NCBI RefSeq assembly: GCF_900142065.1
Contig: NZ_FSRJ01000005.1
Location: 213,287-277,286, forward strand
DNA length: 64,000 bases
Direction of reading: 5' to 3'
Source of the DNA: Agromyces cerinus subsp. cerinus
GTDB taxonomy: Bacteria; Actinomycetota; Actinomycetes; Actinomycetales; Microbacteriaceae
The notes beneath the pieces are model-generated. The model searched no databases, had not been told where the DNA came from, and worked only from the letters and a program-made list of their open reading frames with translations. Positions 50,251-59,193 of the stretch are shown here, piece by piece. A program made the position numbers and the translations under genes. How positions within the stretch are numbered: position 1 is the stretch's first letter; each line of letters begins with the position of its first letter.

Positions 50251-51981
50251 TCAGTTCTGCGCGACGGGGTCCTCGAGCTCGCTCGCCTCCGCGGCGACGG
50301 CCTCGAGGTTCCACTCGGGTCGCGGCACCGAGTCGATGAGCAGTCGCGTGTAGGGATGCTGCGGGTTGCCGAGCAGCTCGATCGTGCGGCCGCGTTCGAC
50401 GATCTCGCCGGTCTTCATGACGACGGTCTCGTCGCAGAGTCGGCGCACGACCGCGAGGTCGTGGCTGATGAAGAGCACGGTGAGTCCGCGCTCGCGGCGG
50501 ATCTCCTCGACGAGGGAGAGCACCTGCGCCTGCACCGACACGTCGAGCGCGCTCGTCGCCTCGTCCATGACGAGCACGTCGGGTTCGATCGCGAGCGCCC
50601 GGGCGATCGCGACGCGCTGCCGCTGGCCGCCCGAGAGCGTGCGCGGCCGAGCCTGGGCGTGCACGTCGCCGAGACCGACCTGCTCGAGCAGCTCGATGAC
50701 GCGCGCCCGTGCATCCGTCGTGCTGAGGTTGCGGTGCAGTCGCATGGCGTCCTCGATCGCCTTGCCCGCCGTGATGCGCGGGTCGAGCGACAGGTACGGG
50801 TCCTGGAAGACCATCTGCACCGAACGGGCGTGCTCCAGCCGCTCGACCCGCGAACTCGGCACCGAGGTGCGTTCGCGACCGGCGATGCGGATGTCTCCCG
50901 TGTCGGCCTGCTCGAGGCCCACGATCATGCGGGCGAAGGTCGACTTGCCCGACCCCGACTCGCCGACGACGCCGAGGGCGCCGCCGCGCGGGATCTCGAT
51001 CGAGGCGTCGATGACGGCCCGCACCGGCTCCTTGCCGCGGCGCACGTACGTCTTCGAGATGCCGCTCGCCGAGAGCATCGCCTCGACGGGTGCCGGCGTC
51101 GCAGATGCCGAAGCGGATGCCGCGGCATCCGCCGTCGAGGGAACCGCGTCCGAGGTCGTCGCCGAGGCGTCCGCGCCCTGATCGGCCGTCGCGGCGGAGT
51201 CTCGCGCGACGACGATCGTCGGCGTGGCCGCGACGAGTCGCTTGGTGTACGCCGCCTGCGGGTTGCTGAACACCTGGCGCGCGTCGCCCTGCTCTTCGAC
51301 CCGGCCCGCGCTCATCACGTAGACGCGATCGCAGATCGAGGCCGCGAGGTTCAGGTCGTGGGTGATGAAGAGCATGCCCATGCCGCGGCTCGCGCGCTGC
51401 TCGGCGAGCACACCGATGATCTCGGCCTGCGTCGTGACGTCGAGCGCGGTCGTCGGCTCGTCGCAGATGAGCAGTCGCGGCGAGCTCGTGAGCGCGCCGG
51501 CGATCATGACGCGCTGCAGCATGCCGCCCGAGAGTTCGTGCGGGTACTGGTTCATGTGCTCTTCGGGGCGCGGCAGGCGCACCGCCTCCATGAGCGAGAT
51601 GGCGACGGCCTTCGCGTCGGCCGCCGAGCGGCCTTCGCAGAGACGCATCGTCTCGGTGAGGTGGTCGCCGACCGTGCGCATCGGGTTGATGCCGGCCCGC
51701 GGGTCCTGGAAGATCATCGATGCACGCGTGCGACGGAGGGCCAGCAGCTCGCTGCGGCTCGCGTCGAGCACCGACTGGTCGAGCAGCTGCACCGAACCGC
51801 CCATGGTCGCCCGGCTGGGCAGGAGGCCGAGCACCGAACGAGCGGTGAGCGATTTGCCCGAGCCCGACTCGCCGACGAGGCCGACGGTCTCGCCTTCGGC
51901 GACCGTGAGGCTGATGCCGTCGAGCAGTCGCTTGCCGTTCGGCAGGTCGAGCGTGAGCTCGGAGATGTCGAGGAGTGTCAT
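50251..51981 (-). CDS. Fused dual ATPase of peptide/amide ABC importer (DppD-DppF type)
   Basis: This 576-residue fusion has two ABC ATPase domains with Walker [11 protein letters not shown] (37-46) and [10 protein letters not shown] near 339. Signatures are LSGGMLQRV and LSGGQRQRV, and Walker B motifs [12 protein letters not shown] and VLVMDEATSALD. Between the domains (around residues 260-293) lies an unusual Ala/Ser/Thr-rich low-complexity linker absent from the first importer's fusion (5609-7240). It overlaps the upstream permease gene by ATGA and follows it closely; the monooxygenase gene is 45 bp downstream. Confidence 0.92.
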   Translation of the reverse strand: MTLLDISELTLDLPNGKRLLDGISLTVAEGETVGLVGESGSGKSLTARSVLGLLPSRATMGGSVQLLDQSVLDASRSELLALRRTRASMIFQDPRAGINPMRTVGDHLTETMRLCEGRSAADAKAVAISLMEAVRLPRPEEHMNQYPHELSGGMLQRVMIAGALTSSPRLLICDEPTTALDVTTQAEIIGVLAEQRASRGMGMLFITHDLNLAASICDRVYVMSAGRVEEQGDARQVFSNPQAAYTKRLVAATPTIVVARDSAATADQGADASATTSDAVPSTADAAASASASATPAPVEAMLSASGISKTYVRRGKEPVRAVIDASIEIPRGGALGVVGESGSGKSTFARMIVGLEQADTGDIRIAGRERTSVPSSRVERLEHARSVQMVFQDPYLSLDPRITAGKAIEDAMRLHRNLSTTDARARVIELLEQVGLGDVHAQARPRTLSGGQRQRVAIARALAIEPDVLVMDEATSALDVSVQAQVLSLVEEIRRERGLTVLFISHDLAVVRRLCDETVVMKTGEIVERGRTIELLGNPQHPYTRLLIDSVPRPEWNLEAVAAEASELEDPVAQN

Positions 51982-52838
51982 GCGGGGATCTCGCCTCCGA
52001 TGCGGTCCGAGAGTTCTTCGCCGATCACGTTGACCGCGACGACGACGAGCACGATCGCGACCGCGGGCACGAGTGCGGGAAGGAAGTAGCCGCCGATGAG
52101 GCCCGCCTGGGCCTCGTTGACCATCGCGCCCCAGTCGGCGGTGGGCGCCTGGACGCCGAGGCCGAGGAACGAGAGGGCGGCGAGCTCGGCGAGCACGTAG
52201 CCGAAGTTCAGCGTCGACTGCGCGCCGACGATCGGCATCACGTTGGGCAGCACTCGGCGCAACGCGATGAACCCGCCGCCGAAGCCCTGCACGCGATACG
52301 CCGCGACGTACGGCCGAGAGCGCTCGGAGGCGATGAGCGACCGGGTGAGGCGTGCGACGAACGGCGCGTACGCGATGCTCATCGCGACGACCGGGGCGAC
52401 GAGGCCCTTGCCGAAGAGCGCGACCGCCATGATCGCGAGGAGCAGCGCCGGGAAGGCGAAGATCACATCGAAGATGCGGCCGAGCACGGAGTCGATCCAG
52501 CCGCCGCGCCAGCCGGCGAGGAGGCCGAGCAGGATGCCCACGATCGTCGAGAAGACGACGACGAGCAGCGGCGCGAGGAGCGCGGTGCGCGCACCGAACA
52601 TCATGCGGCTCAGGGTGTCGCGGCCGAGCGCGTCGGTGCCGAGCCAATGAGCCGGGCTCGGGCCCGCCTGGATGTTCAGCAGGTCGACCTGGTTCGGCGG
52701 GTACGGCGCGATCAGCGGGGCGAAGATCGCGGCGAGCGTCACGACGCCGAGGAACACGGCGCTGATGAGGAACGTGGTGCTCGAGCGCCGCACGCGCGGG
52801 GCGCGCAGCACCTTCATGGCCATGGTGGGGGTGGTCAT
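51978..52838 (-). CDS. ABC importer permease, DppC/OppC type (third system)
   Basis: This 286-residue permease with six helices has HWLGTDALGRDTLSRMMFGARTAL (near 63-86), the EAA region YVAAYRVQGFGGGFIALRRVLPN and the C-terminal ALSFLGLGVQAPTADWGAMV. Both gene junctions are ATGA overlaps with its partners. It transports the operon's unknown cargo together with the DppB-type permease; the amidohydrolase in the operon suggests an acylated amide. Confidence 0.92.
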   Translation of the reverse strand: MTTPTMAMKVLRAPRVRRSSTTFLISAVFLGVVTLAAIFAPLIAPYPPNQVDLLNIQAGPSPAHWLGTDALGRDTLSRMMFGARTALLAPLLVVVFSTIVGILLGLLAGWRGGWIDSVLGRIFDVIFAFPALLLAIMAVALFGKGLVAPVVAMSIAYAPFVARLTRSLIASERSRPYVAAYRVQGFGGGFIALRRVLPNVMPIVGAQSTLNFGYVLAELAALSFLGLGVQAPTADWGAMVNEAQAGLIGGYFLPALVPAVAIVLVVVAVNVIGEELSDRIGGEIPA

Positions 52839-53791
52839 CGGGCACCAGCTCCTGCAGCGGCTCGGGGGTCGATCCAGGGTTCGAGCACATCGATGATGGC
52901 GTTCACCACGACGAACGCCGTGACGATGAGCAGCACGATCGCCTGCACGACCGGGAAGTCGAGGCGGTCGACCGACTGCACGAGGAGCGTGCCGATGCCG
53001 GCGAGGCCGAACGCCGCCTCGACGATCGAGCTCGCGACGAGGAGGCCCGCCACGAGCACGCCGCTGACGGTGAGGATCGGACCGATCGAGTTGCGGAAGA
53101 CGTGGCGCCGGATCACGGTGCCGCGCTTGAGCCCGCGGCTGGTGGCCACCTCGACGTGCTCACGGCCGAGCTGTTCGACCATGGACGACCGGGTGACCTT
53201 GCCGACGAGCACGACGAACACGATCGCGAGCGCGATCGACGGCAGCACGAGGTGGTACGCCATGTCGAGGAAGCCTTCGCCGGAGCCGAACGACGGGAAC
53301 CAGCCGAGCTGCACCGCGAAGACCGCGATCAGCACGATGGAACCGACGAACGACGGGATCGCGCCGAGCACGGTGAGGCCGATGAGCACGGCCCGGTCGA
53401 GCACCTTGCCGCGGTTCAGCGATGCCACGATGCCGGCGGTGAGGCCGACGACGGCGATCATCGTGCCGGCCATGACGACGAGCATGAGGGTGACGGGCAG
53501 GCGATCGCCGATCACCTCGGAGACATCCTGCCGGTACTGCAGCGAGCGCCCGAAGTCGCCCTGCAGCACGCCGGTCAGCCAGTTGAGGTACTGCTGCCAC
53601 GGCGGCAGGTCGAGCCCGTACTGGGCCGTGACCTGCGCCACGGCCTCGGGGCTGGGCTTCCGACCGCGCAGCAGGAAGCTGACGGGGTCGCCGGGCACGA
53701 GGAACCGGGAGAAGAAGACGAGCAGTGATGCAAGGAAGAGCGTGAGGAGCAGGGCGCCGAGCTTGCCCGCCACCCGGCGGAACGTGGTCAT
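52835..53791 (-). CDS. ABC importer permease, DppB/OppB type (third system)
   Basis: This 318-residue permease begins MTTFRRVAGKLGALLLTLFLASLLVFF, with the OppB loop VTAQYGLDLPPWQQYLNWLTGVLQGDFGRS and EAA region ATSRGLKRGTVIRRHVFRNS. It is closely similar in layout to the OppB-type permease at 32044-32991. It overlaps its partner permease by ATGA and follows the binding-protein gene by 48 bp. Confidence 0.92.
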   Translation of the reverse strand: MTTFRRVAGKLGALLLTLFLASLLVFFSRFLVPGDPVSFLLRGRKPSPEAVAQVTAQYGLDLPPWQQYLNWLTGVLQGDFGRSLQYRQDVSEVIGDRLPVTLMLVVMAGTMIAVVGLTAGIVASLNRGKVLDRAVLIGLTVLGAIPSFVGSIVLIAVFAVQLGWFPSFGSGEGFLDMAYHLVLPSIALAIVFVVLVGKVTRSSMVEQLGREHVEVATSRGLKRGTVIRRHVFRNSIGPILTVSGVLVAGLLVASSIVEAAFGLAGIGTLLVQSVDRLDFPVVQAIVLLIVTAFVVVNAIIDVLEPWIDPRAAAGAGAR

Positions 53792-53839
53792 CGGATGACC
53801 GCCGCTCCGCCGAGGTGGTTCAGGCTGCGCCCGTCAGTG

Positions 53840-55498
53840 CTAGCGTGCGCCAATGGTTGCTGCCCAGGGGTAGTACAGGAAGGCGACCGACGGTGCGACA
53901 CCGGTGATGCGCTCGCCCATGAACAGGGTCACGGGAGCCTCGAACATCGGCAGCCACGGGAGCTCCTCGTTCGCGATCTGCTGTGCCTCTGCGGTCTTCT
54001 CCGAGCGCGCGGCGGGGTCTTCGATCGCGAGTGCCTCGTTGACGACGGCGTCGAACTCGGGGTTCGACCATTCGCCGTAGTTGCTGAACTCGCCGGTGCG
54101 CAGCACGCTGTACATCTCGAGCGGGTCGGGGCTCGAGAGGTACCACGAGGTGTAGAACAGGTCGACGCCCTCGCGAGCGCTCGGGTCGGAGAACAGCGCG
54201 GTGTACGCGTTCGGCGTGACGGTCTCGATGTTGACCTTGAGGCCGATCGACTCCGCCGCTGCGGCGGTGGCCTGCGCGTAGACGTTGAAGTCGCTGCTGA
54301 TCGGGGCGGTCACGTAGGTGAGCTCCTCACCGGCGACGCCGGCCTCCTCGACGAGCTTCTTGGCCGCTTCGATGTCGTACGGGTACTCCTCGACGTCGCC
54401 GAACGCCGTGGCGATCGCCGCGTCGCTCGCGCCGTCCCAGACCGACTCGGTCGTGAGCACGTCGGTGGTGGTGCCGTAGCCCTTGACCGCCGCGTCCACG
54501 ATGCCCTGGCGATCGAGCGCCATGAGCAGCGCCTTCCGCACCCGCACGTCGCCGAGCGGGCCGTCGAGGTCGGAGATGATGATGTTGTTGACCGCGGTGT
54601 TCAGGCCGAAGAGCATGTCGCCCTTGTCGGACTCGCGGAGCTGGGGAACGGCGTCGGCGGGAATCATCCAGCCGCCGTCGACCTCGCCCGACTTCAGCGC
54701 GTTGGTGCGGGCGTTGGCGTCGTTCATGAAGATGAACTTGACCTCGGCCGAGCGGGCGGTGAGCTCGGGGTCCCAGTAGCCGTCGTAGCGCTCGAGCGTG
54801 AGGGACTCGCCCGACTGCCACTCGCCGAAGCTGAACGGGCCGGTGCAGTTCACGCCGCCGGTCGAGTTGCCGTAGTCGGCGCCCGTCTCGGCGAGCGTGG
54901 CCGCGGACTCGATGACACCGGCGGAGCCGCCCATGCCGAGGTTGAACTGCGAGTCGGGGCCGGTCATCGTGACGGTGACCTGCATGTCGCCGGTCTGCTC
55001 GATCGAGGCCACGTTCTGGTAGTTCGTGTACCACGACGAACCGACGGCGGGGTCGAGGTGACGGTTCATCGAGACGACGACGTCGTTCGCGGTGAGGGGG
55101 GTGCCGTCGTGGAAGGTGACGCCGTCACGGATCTCGTAGACCCAGGTCTCGGGCGTCGGGTGCGCGACGGACTCGGCGAGGCCGGGCGACAGCGTCCAGT
55201 CGGGGTTCAGCCGCATGAGCGACTCGCAGACGTTCGCGAGCACCATGTTGTCGGCGTAGTCGAACGCGTAGGCGTAGTCGAGCGAGTAGGGCTCGGCGTA
55301 GTTCGCCCACGAGAACGAGTCGAGGTCACCCGAGGGCGCGTCGGTCTGCGCGGTGAGCTCCCACTCGGCGGGCTGCGCCTTCTCGGGTTCGGCACCGGAG
55401 CAGCCGGTCAGGACCAGGGCTGCTCCGAGCCCGGCGGCGACGATCGACGCGACGCGACGACCGGTGCCTCGGGAGGGCATGACAGGGGACGGGGACAT
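53840..55498 (-). CDS. Substrate-binding lipoprotein, OppA/DppA type (third system)
   Basis: This 552-residue SBP_bac_5 protein has lipobox LVLTGC (Cys33). Family motifs are NVCESLMRLNPDWTLSPGLAESV and IRDGVTFHDGTPLTANDVVVSMNRHLDPAVGS. Its C terminus (ITGVAPSVAFLYYPWAATI) strongly resembles that of the binding protein at 33019-34662, indicating duplication or common recent origin of the two importers. The ATG at 55498 has GAGGAG upstream; an ATG six codons later is possible. It lies 18 bp downstream of the amidohydrolase stop, so both are on one transcript. Confidence 0.92.
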   Translation of the reverse strand: MSPSPVMPSRGTGRRVASIVAAGLGAALVLTGCSGAEPEKAQPAEWELTAQTDAPSGDLDSFSWANYAEPYSLDYAYAFDYADNMVLANVCESLMRLNPDWTLSPGLAESVAHPTPETWVYEIRDGVTFHDGTPLTANDVVVSMNRHLDPAVGSSWYTNYQNVASIEQTGDMQVTVTMTGPDSQFNLGMGGSAGVIESAATLAETGADYGNSTGGVNCTGPFSFGEWQSGESLTLERYDGYWDPELTARSAEVKFIFMNDANARTNALKSGEVDGGWMIPADAVPQLRESDKGDMLFGLNTAVNNIIISDLDGPLGDVRVRKALLMALDRQGIVDAAVKGYGTTTDVLTTESVWDGASDAAIATAFGDVEEYPYDIEAAKKLVEEAGVAGEELTYVTAPISSDFNVYAQATAAAAESIGLKVNIETVTPNAYTALFSDPSAREGVDLFYTSWYLSSPDPLEMYSVLRTGEFSNYGEWSNPEFDAVVNEALAIEDPAARSEKTAEAQQIANEELPWLPMFEAPVTLFMGERITGVAPSVAFLYYPWAATIGAR

Positions 55499-55516
55499 TT
55501 TGGCGGCTCCTCTTGG

Positions 55517-57178
55517 TCAGGCAGTGCGGGTGAAGGCGGACGTGCCCTCGATCCAAGTGGAGGTCACCGTCGCGCGGTGGATCTCCTCCTTGGGGAGGCT
55601 GAAGGGGTTCGGTTCGAGCACGATCAGGTTCGCGAGGTAGCCCTCGCGGATGTACCCGGTGTCGTGGTCGCGGTGGTTCACGTAGGCGGAGCCGGAGGTG
55701 TAGGCGGCCATCGCCGTCTCGAGGTCGAGGCGCTGGTGCTCGCCGCCGAGCGGCCCCGCGTCGAGGCCGGGGGCGATGCGGGTGACGGCGATGTGGATCG
55801 CGTCCATCGGGTCGGCGCTCGACACCGGCCAGTCGCTGCCCGCCGCGAGGCGGGCCCCGTTGCGCACGAGGTCGCCGAAGGGGTATTGGCGCGCCTCCTG
55901 ACCGTCTTGCAGGAACGGCAGGGTGAGGTGGTCGATCTGGTCTTCGTGGGTCGCCCACAGCGCCTGCAGGTTCGCGACGGCGTCGAGCTCCGCGAAGCGC
56001 GCCGTGTCGGCCTCGGCCACGATCTGCAGGTGCGCGAGATGGTGGCGGCCATCGGATGCCCCGTTGGCGGCGCGTGCCGCCTCGACGGCGTCGAGCGCCT
56101 CGCGAACCGCACGGTCGCCGAGCGCGTGCATGTGCACCTGCATGCCGGTCGCGTCGATGGCGGTGACGGCCTCCTGCAGCAGCTTCGGGTCGACGAACGA
56201 CAGCCCGCTGTTGTCGGTGTCGTGGCCGTGACCGTCGCGGTACGGGGTGAGCATCGCCGCGGTCTGGTTCTCGGCCACGCCGTCGACCATGATCTTCACG
56301 GTGCCGAGCGAGAGCTTGTCCTCGCGCCCGAGGGCGACGATCTCGGTCTGTGCGGCGACCATGCCGGCGAGCTGCTCGAGGCCTTCGGAGCGCTCCCACC
56401 ACTGGGCGCCGACGACGTGCACGAGGAGCTTGTCCTCGGCGAGCGCGCGCCGGTAGGCACCCATGGGGTCGCTGACGCCGGATGCCTGGCCACCGACCAT
56501 CGCGTCCTGCCAGCCGGTGATGCCGAGGGCGATGAGCTCCTCCTGCGCCTTGAGCAGACCCCGGTAGACGAAGTCCTCGTCCTCCTCGGGACGCACGTGC
56601 GCGAAGAGTCCGCTCGCACCCTCGTGGAAGGTGCCGGCCGGGCTGCCGTCGGCCTCCCGCTCGATGCGACCGTCGACGGGGTCGGGCGTCGTGGCGTCGA
56701 TGCCGGCGAGGCGGATCGCGGCGCTGTTGGCCCAGGAGCTGTGGTGGTCGCGGCTCATGAGCAGCACCGGCCGGTCGGGAACGACCGCGTCGATCAGTCC
56801 GCGCACGGGCGCGCCTCCCGGGAAGTGGTCCATCGACCAGCCGCCACCGAGGATCCAGGCCTCGTCAGGGTTCGCGGCCGCGTACGCGGCGATCGTCGCG
56901 ACCGCGTCGTCGGCGTCTTCGGCCTCGGTGAGGTTGCACTGCAGGAGCTCCACCCCGCCGCCGACCGGGTGCACGTGCGCGTCCTGGAAGCCGGGGCTGA
57001 GCAGTGCGCCGTCGAGCTGGACGACCTGCGTTCCCTCGCCGATGAGCGCCTGCGCCTCGGCCTCGGGAACGATCGCCGTGATGCGATCGCCGGTGACGGC
57101 CACGACGTGGCCCTGAATTGGTTGGCCGGTTCCGGTGAACACGGCCCCTCCGGTGAACAGCACATCGGCAGCTGACAC
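55517..57178 (-). CDS. YtcJ-type amidohydrolase (second copy)
   Basis: This 553-residue metal-dependent amidohydrolase has GFQDAHVHPVGGG (metal His68 and His70), the middle motif VHMHALGDRAVREALDAV, HHLAHLQIV, and the C-terminal AAGSDWPVSSADPMDAIHIAVTR. It is related to but distinct from the copy at 42539-44128. It is the first gene of the leftward importer/monooxygenase operon, an unusual position for the catabolic enzyme. It starts with GTG at 57178 after GAGGG. It probably removes an acyl or carbamoyl group from the imported compound. Confidence 0.87.
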   Translation of the reverse strand: MSAADVLFTGGAVFTGTGQPIQGHVVAVTGDRITAIVPEAEAQALIGEGTQVVQLDGALLSPGFQDAHVHPVGGGVELLQCNLTEAEDADDAVATIAAYAAANPDEAWILGGGWSMDHFPGGAPVRGLIDAVVPDRPVLLMSRDHHSSWANSAAIRLAGIDATTPDPVDGRIEREADGSPAGTFHEGASGLFAHVRPEEDEDFVYRGLLKAQEELIALGITGWQDAMVGGQASGVSDPMGAYRRALAEDKLLVHVVGAQWWERSEGLEQLAGMVAAQTEIVALGREDKLSLGTVKIMVDGVAENQTAAMLTPYRDGHGHDTDNSGLSFVDPKLLQEAVTAIDATGMQVHMHALGDRAVREALDAVEAARAANGASDGRHHLAHLQIVAEADTARFAELDAVANLQALWATHEDQIDHLTLPFLQDGQEARQYPFGDLVRNGARLAAGSDWPVSSADPMDAIHIAVTRIAPGLDAGPLGGEHQRLDLETAMAAYTSGSAYVNHRDHDTGYIREGYLANLIVLEPNPFSLPKEEIHRATVTSTWIEGTSAFTRTA

Positions 57179-57217
57179 GTCGCCCTCGCTTCCTCGTCGA
57201 ACGGGTTGGTGAAGGTG

Positions 57218-57247
57218 ACGTTAGCGACGCCTCAGCACTGCTGTCAA
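57218..57247 (-). promoter_or_regulatory. Promoter of the amidohydrolase/importer operon
   Basis: On the minus strand TTGACA (57247-57242) is followed after 18 bp by TAACGT (57223-57218). The -35 is one arm of the palindrome at 57242-57258. Confidence 0.65.
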
Positions 57248-57258
57248 CTGTGTTGACA
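57242..57258. promoter_or_regulatory. 17-bp palindrome, candidate TetR operator formed by two back-to-back -35 boxes
   Basis: TGTCAACTGTGTTGACA has perfect 7-bp arms around TGT. Its arms contain TTGACA in opposite orientations, so it holds the -35 of the leftward operon and, at 57253-57258, a -35 for the rightward tetR gene. A TetR dimer bound here would silence both promoters together. Confidence 0.7.
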
Positions 57259-57283
57259 ACATTGCGTGCGCATTCGTTATGCT
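57253..57283 (+). promoter_or_regulatory. Promoter of the tetR-type gene
   Basis: TTGACA (57253-57258) and TATGCT (57278-57283) are separated by 19 bp, slightly longer than optimal, upstream of the rightward TetR gene. Confidence 0.5.
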
Positions 57284-57362
57284 GACGTTATCGAGCGCGG
57301 CTCACGTCCGAACGGACCGTTGAGCGTGGCACGATGGACTTCGAACTTCGAGGAAGAGGGCG

Positions 57363-58064
57363 ATGACGACAGCGACAGGCTCCAACCGTGGCGGTGCCGC
57401 GCGCGCGTCGAACGGACGGGCTCGCCTCGACCGCGATTCGATCGTGGCCGCGGGCCTCGAGTTGGCCGCGACCTCCGCGACATCGACGATCTCGGTGCGC
57501 GAGCTCGGTGCTCAGCTCGGCGCCGACCCGACGGCGATCTACCGCCACTTCCGCAGCAAGGAGCAGCTCATGGAGGCGCTCCTCGACGAGCTGACGCTGC
57601 GCGCCATCGCCGAGGTGACCGCCGAGAAGTCCGACTGGCGCGAACGCCTGCGCCAGCTCGCGAGCGCCACGCTGACGAACTACTCGGCGCACCCCGCCAT
57701 CGGCGCCGAGGCGATCGTGCTCACGACCCACGGGCCGGGCGAGCTCGAGGCCATCGAGATCATGCTCGAGTCCTTCGCCGAGGCCGGCCTCACCGGCGAC
57801 GACGTCGTGCGGCACTACGCGTTGATGGCATCCCACGTGCTCTCGAGCGCCGCGGGCATCGCACGCGGTCGCGCCGAACGCGGCGACGGCCCCGAGCCCG
57901 GCCCCTGGTTCGACGGCCCGATCCTCGCCGACCCTCGTCGATTCCCGCTGATCACGGCCTTCAACAGCGAACTCGCGGACCTGAAGGACGTCGACCTCTT
58001 CCTGCTCGGGGTCGAAGCCGTCATCCAGTCGGCCGAACTGACGGTGGCGCGCAACGCGCAGTAG
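57363..58064 (+). CDS. TetR-family transcriptional regulator (third TetR)
   Basis: This 233-residue repressor has a helix-turn-helix around residues 25-70 (DSIVAAGLELAATSATSTISVRELGAQLGADPTAIYRHFRSKEQLM). The C-terminal ligand domain has the TetR_C-like LTNYSAHPAIGAEAIVLTTHGPGELEAIEIML. It is divergent from the amidohydrolase/Opp/monooxygenase operon with a 184-bp shared region containing the 17-bp palindrome. It is therefore the likely repressor of that operon and itself. AAGAGGG precedes the ATG. Confidence 0.88.
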   Translation: MTTATGSNRGGAARASNGRARLDRDSIVAAGLELAATSATSTISVRELGAQLGADPTAIYRHFRSKEQLMEALLDELTLRAIAEVTAEKSDWRERLRQLASATLTNYSAHPAIGAEAIVLTTHGPGELEAIEIMLESFAEAGLTGDDVVRHYALMASHVLSSAAGIARGRAERGDGPEPGPWFDGPILADPRRFPLITAFNSELADLKDVDLFLLGVEAVIQSAELTVARNAQ

Positions 58065-58067
58065 CGC

Positions 58068-59054
58068 CTACCGGATCGGCGCCGGACGAAGCGCCGCGAT
58101 GCCGAACGGCGCCCCCTCGCGACGCACCGCCCCGGGGGTCGAACCGTGGTGCCGCTTGAACGCGCGACCGAACGAGGCCTCCGAGGTGTACCCGACCCGA
58201 CTCGAGATCGACGCGATCGTCTCGGTCGTGCGGGTGAGCTCCGCGTGCGCCTGCTCGAGGCGCCAGCCCGCGAGGTAGCGCATCGGCGGTTCGCCGACGA
58301 GCGTGGTGAAGCGCTCGGCGAAGGCCGACCGCGACATGTTCGCCTCCCGTGCGAGCTCGACGAGGGTCCAGTCGTGATCGATGCGGGCGTGCATGCGGCC
58401 GAGCGCGCGCCCGATGTGCGGGTCCCGGAGGGCGGCGAGCCATCCGGTGGCCGCCGGGTCGGAGGTGCGCAGCCACGATCGCAGTACCTGCACGACGAGC
58501 ACGTCGGCGAGGCTCGTCATGACCGCCTCGCCGCCCGGCTGGATGCTCTCCGCCTCTCGCGCCAGCAGTCGCAGCACCGCCTGGAACGCGCCCGCCTCGC
58601 CGTCGTCCCACGAGTCGACCCTGATGAGGCCCGGGAGCTCCTCGAGCATCCGCGCAGAGAGGGGGCCGTCGACCTGCAGCACGGCATAGGCGATCTGGGT
58701 GCGGTCGCCGCCTCCCCCGAAGCGCATGTGCTCGTAGGTGTCGCCGATCTGCTCGACGGGGATGTCGAAGATCGGCGTGCTCGAGGCATCCGCTGCACTG
58801 AGCAGGCGGTGCGATGCACCGTGCGTGATGAGCGCGGCGCTGCCCGCCTCGAGCGCGTGCCGCTCGCCGTCGATCTCGAGCACGCACCGGCCGGCGAGCA
58901 CGACCGGAAGCGTCATGAACCCCTCGAGCTCCGGGAACTCCACGCCCCACGGCGCCGTGAGCTCGGCGCGGCAGTAGAAGGCGCCGGTGAACCGGATCTG
59001 GTGGAGGCCGTCGCCGAGCTGATCGCCGACGGCCGGGCTGCGCGGGTTGACCAT
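58068..59054 (-). CDS. AraC-family transcriptional regulator (cupin N-terminal domain)
   Basis: This 328-residue protein has an N-terminal cupin_6-type sensor (about 1-170, with VLAGRCVLEIDGERHALEAGSAALITHG) and a C-terminal AraC double helix-turn-helix (about 225-325, with LARMHARIDHDWTLVELAREANMSRSAFAERFTTLVGEPPMRYLAGWRL and the closing VGYTSEASFGRAFKRHHGSTPG). These regulators usually control a divergent oxidoreductase gene in response to reactive carbonyls or quinones. The divergent NmrA-type gene fits that pattern. The ATG at 59054 is chosen; longer frames run into the intergenic region. Confidence 0.87.
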   Translation of the reverse strand: MVNPRSPAVGDQLGDGLHQIRFTGAFYCRAELTAPWGVEFPELEGFMTLPVVLAGRCVLEIDGERHALEAGSAALITHGASHRLLSAADASSTPIFDIPVEQIGDTYEHMRFGGGGDRTQIAYAVLQVDGPLSARMLEELPGLIRVDSWDDGEAGAFQAVLRLLAREAESIQPGGEAVMTSLADVLVVQVLRSWLRTSDPAATGWLAALRDPHIGRALGRMHARIDHDWTLVELAREANMSRSAFAERFTTLVGEPPMRYLAGWRLEQAHAELTRTTETIASISSRVGYTSEASFGRAFKRHHGSTPGAVRREGAPFGIAALRPAPIR

Positions 59055-59106
59055 GCGTCCAGCGTGGCATGCCGATCCGCCGAGGGTCCCAAGATCTGGA
59101 CGCTCG

Positions 59107-59137
59107 GCACAAGAATTCGGCCATTGAGCGATTGTGC
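59107..59137. promoter_or_regulatory. Candidate AraC-family site
   Basis: GCACAA (59107-59112) is inverted as TTGTGC (59132-59137) with a 19-bp spacer, in the 139-bp gap between the AraC and NmrA genes. Support is positional and weak. Confidence 0.25.
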
Positions 59138-59193
59138 GTCCTGCTCGCCCGGTCGAAGGTGGATTCACCATCACCCACCGAAAGGACACGATC

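Noticed and set aside
53795..57175. An 1,126-codon plus-strand frame over the binding-protein and amidohydrolase genes
   Set aside because: It is a low-complexity shadow. The minus-strand genes have lipobox, family motifs and operon spacing.
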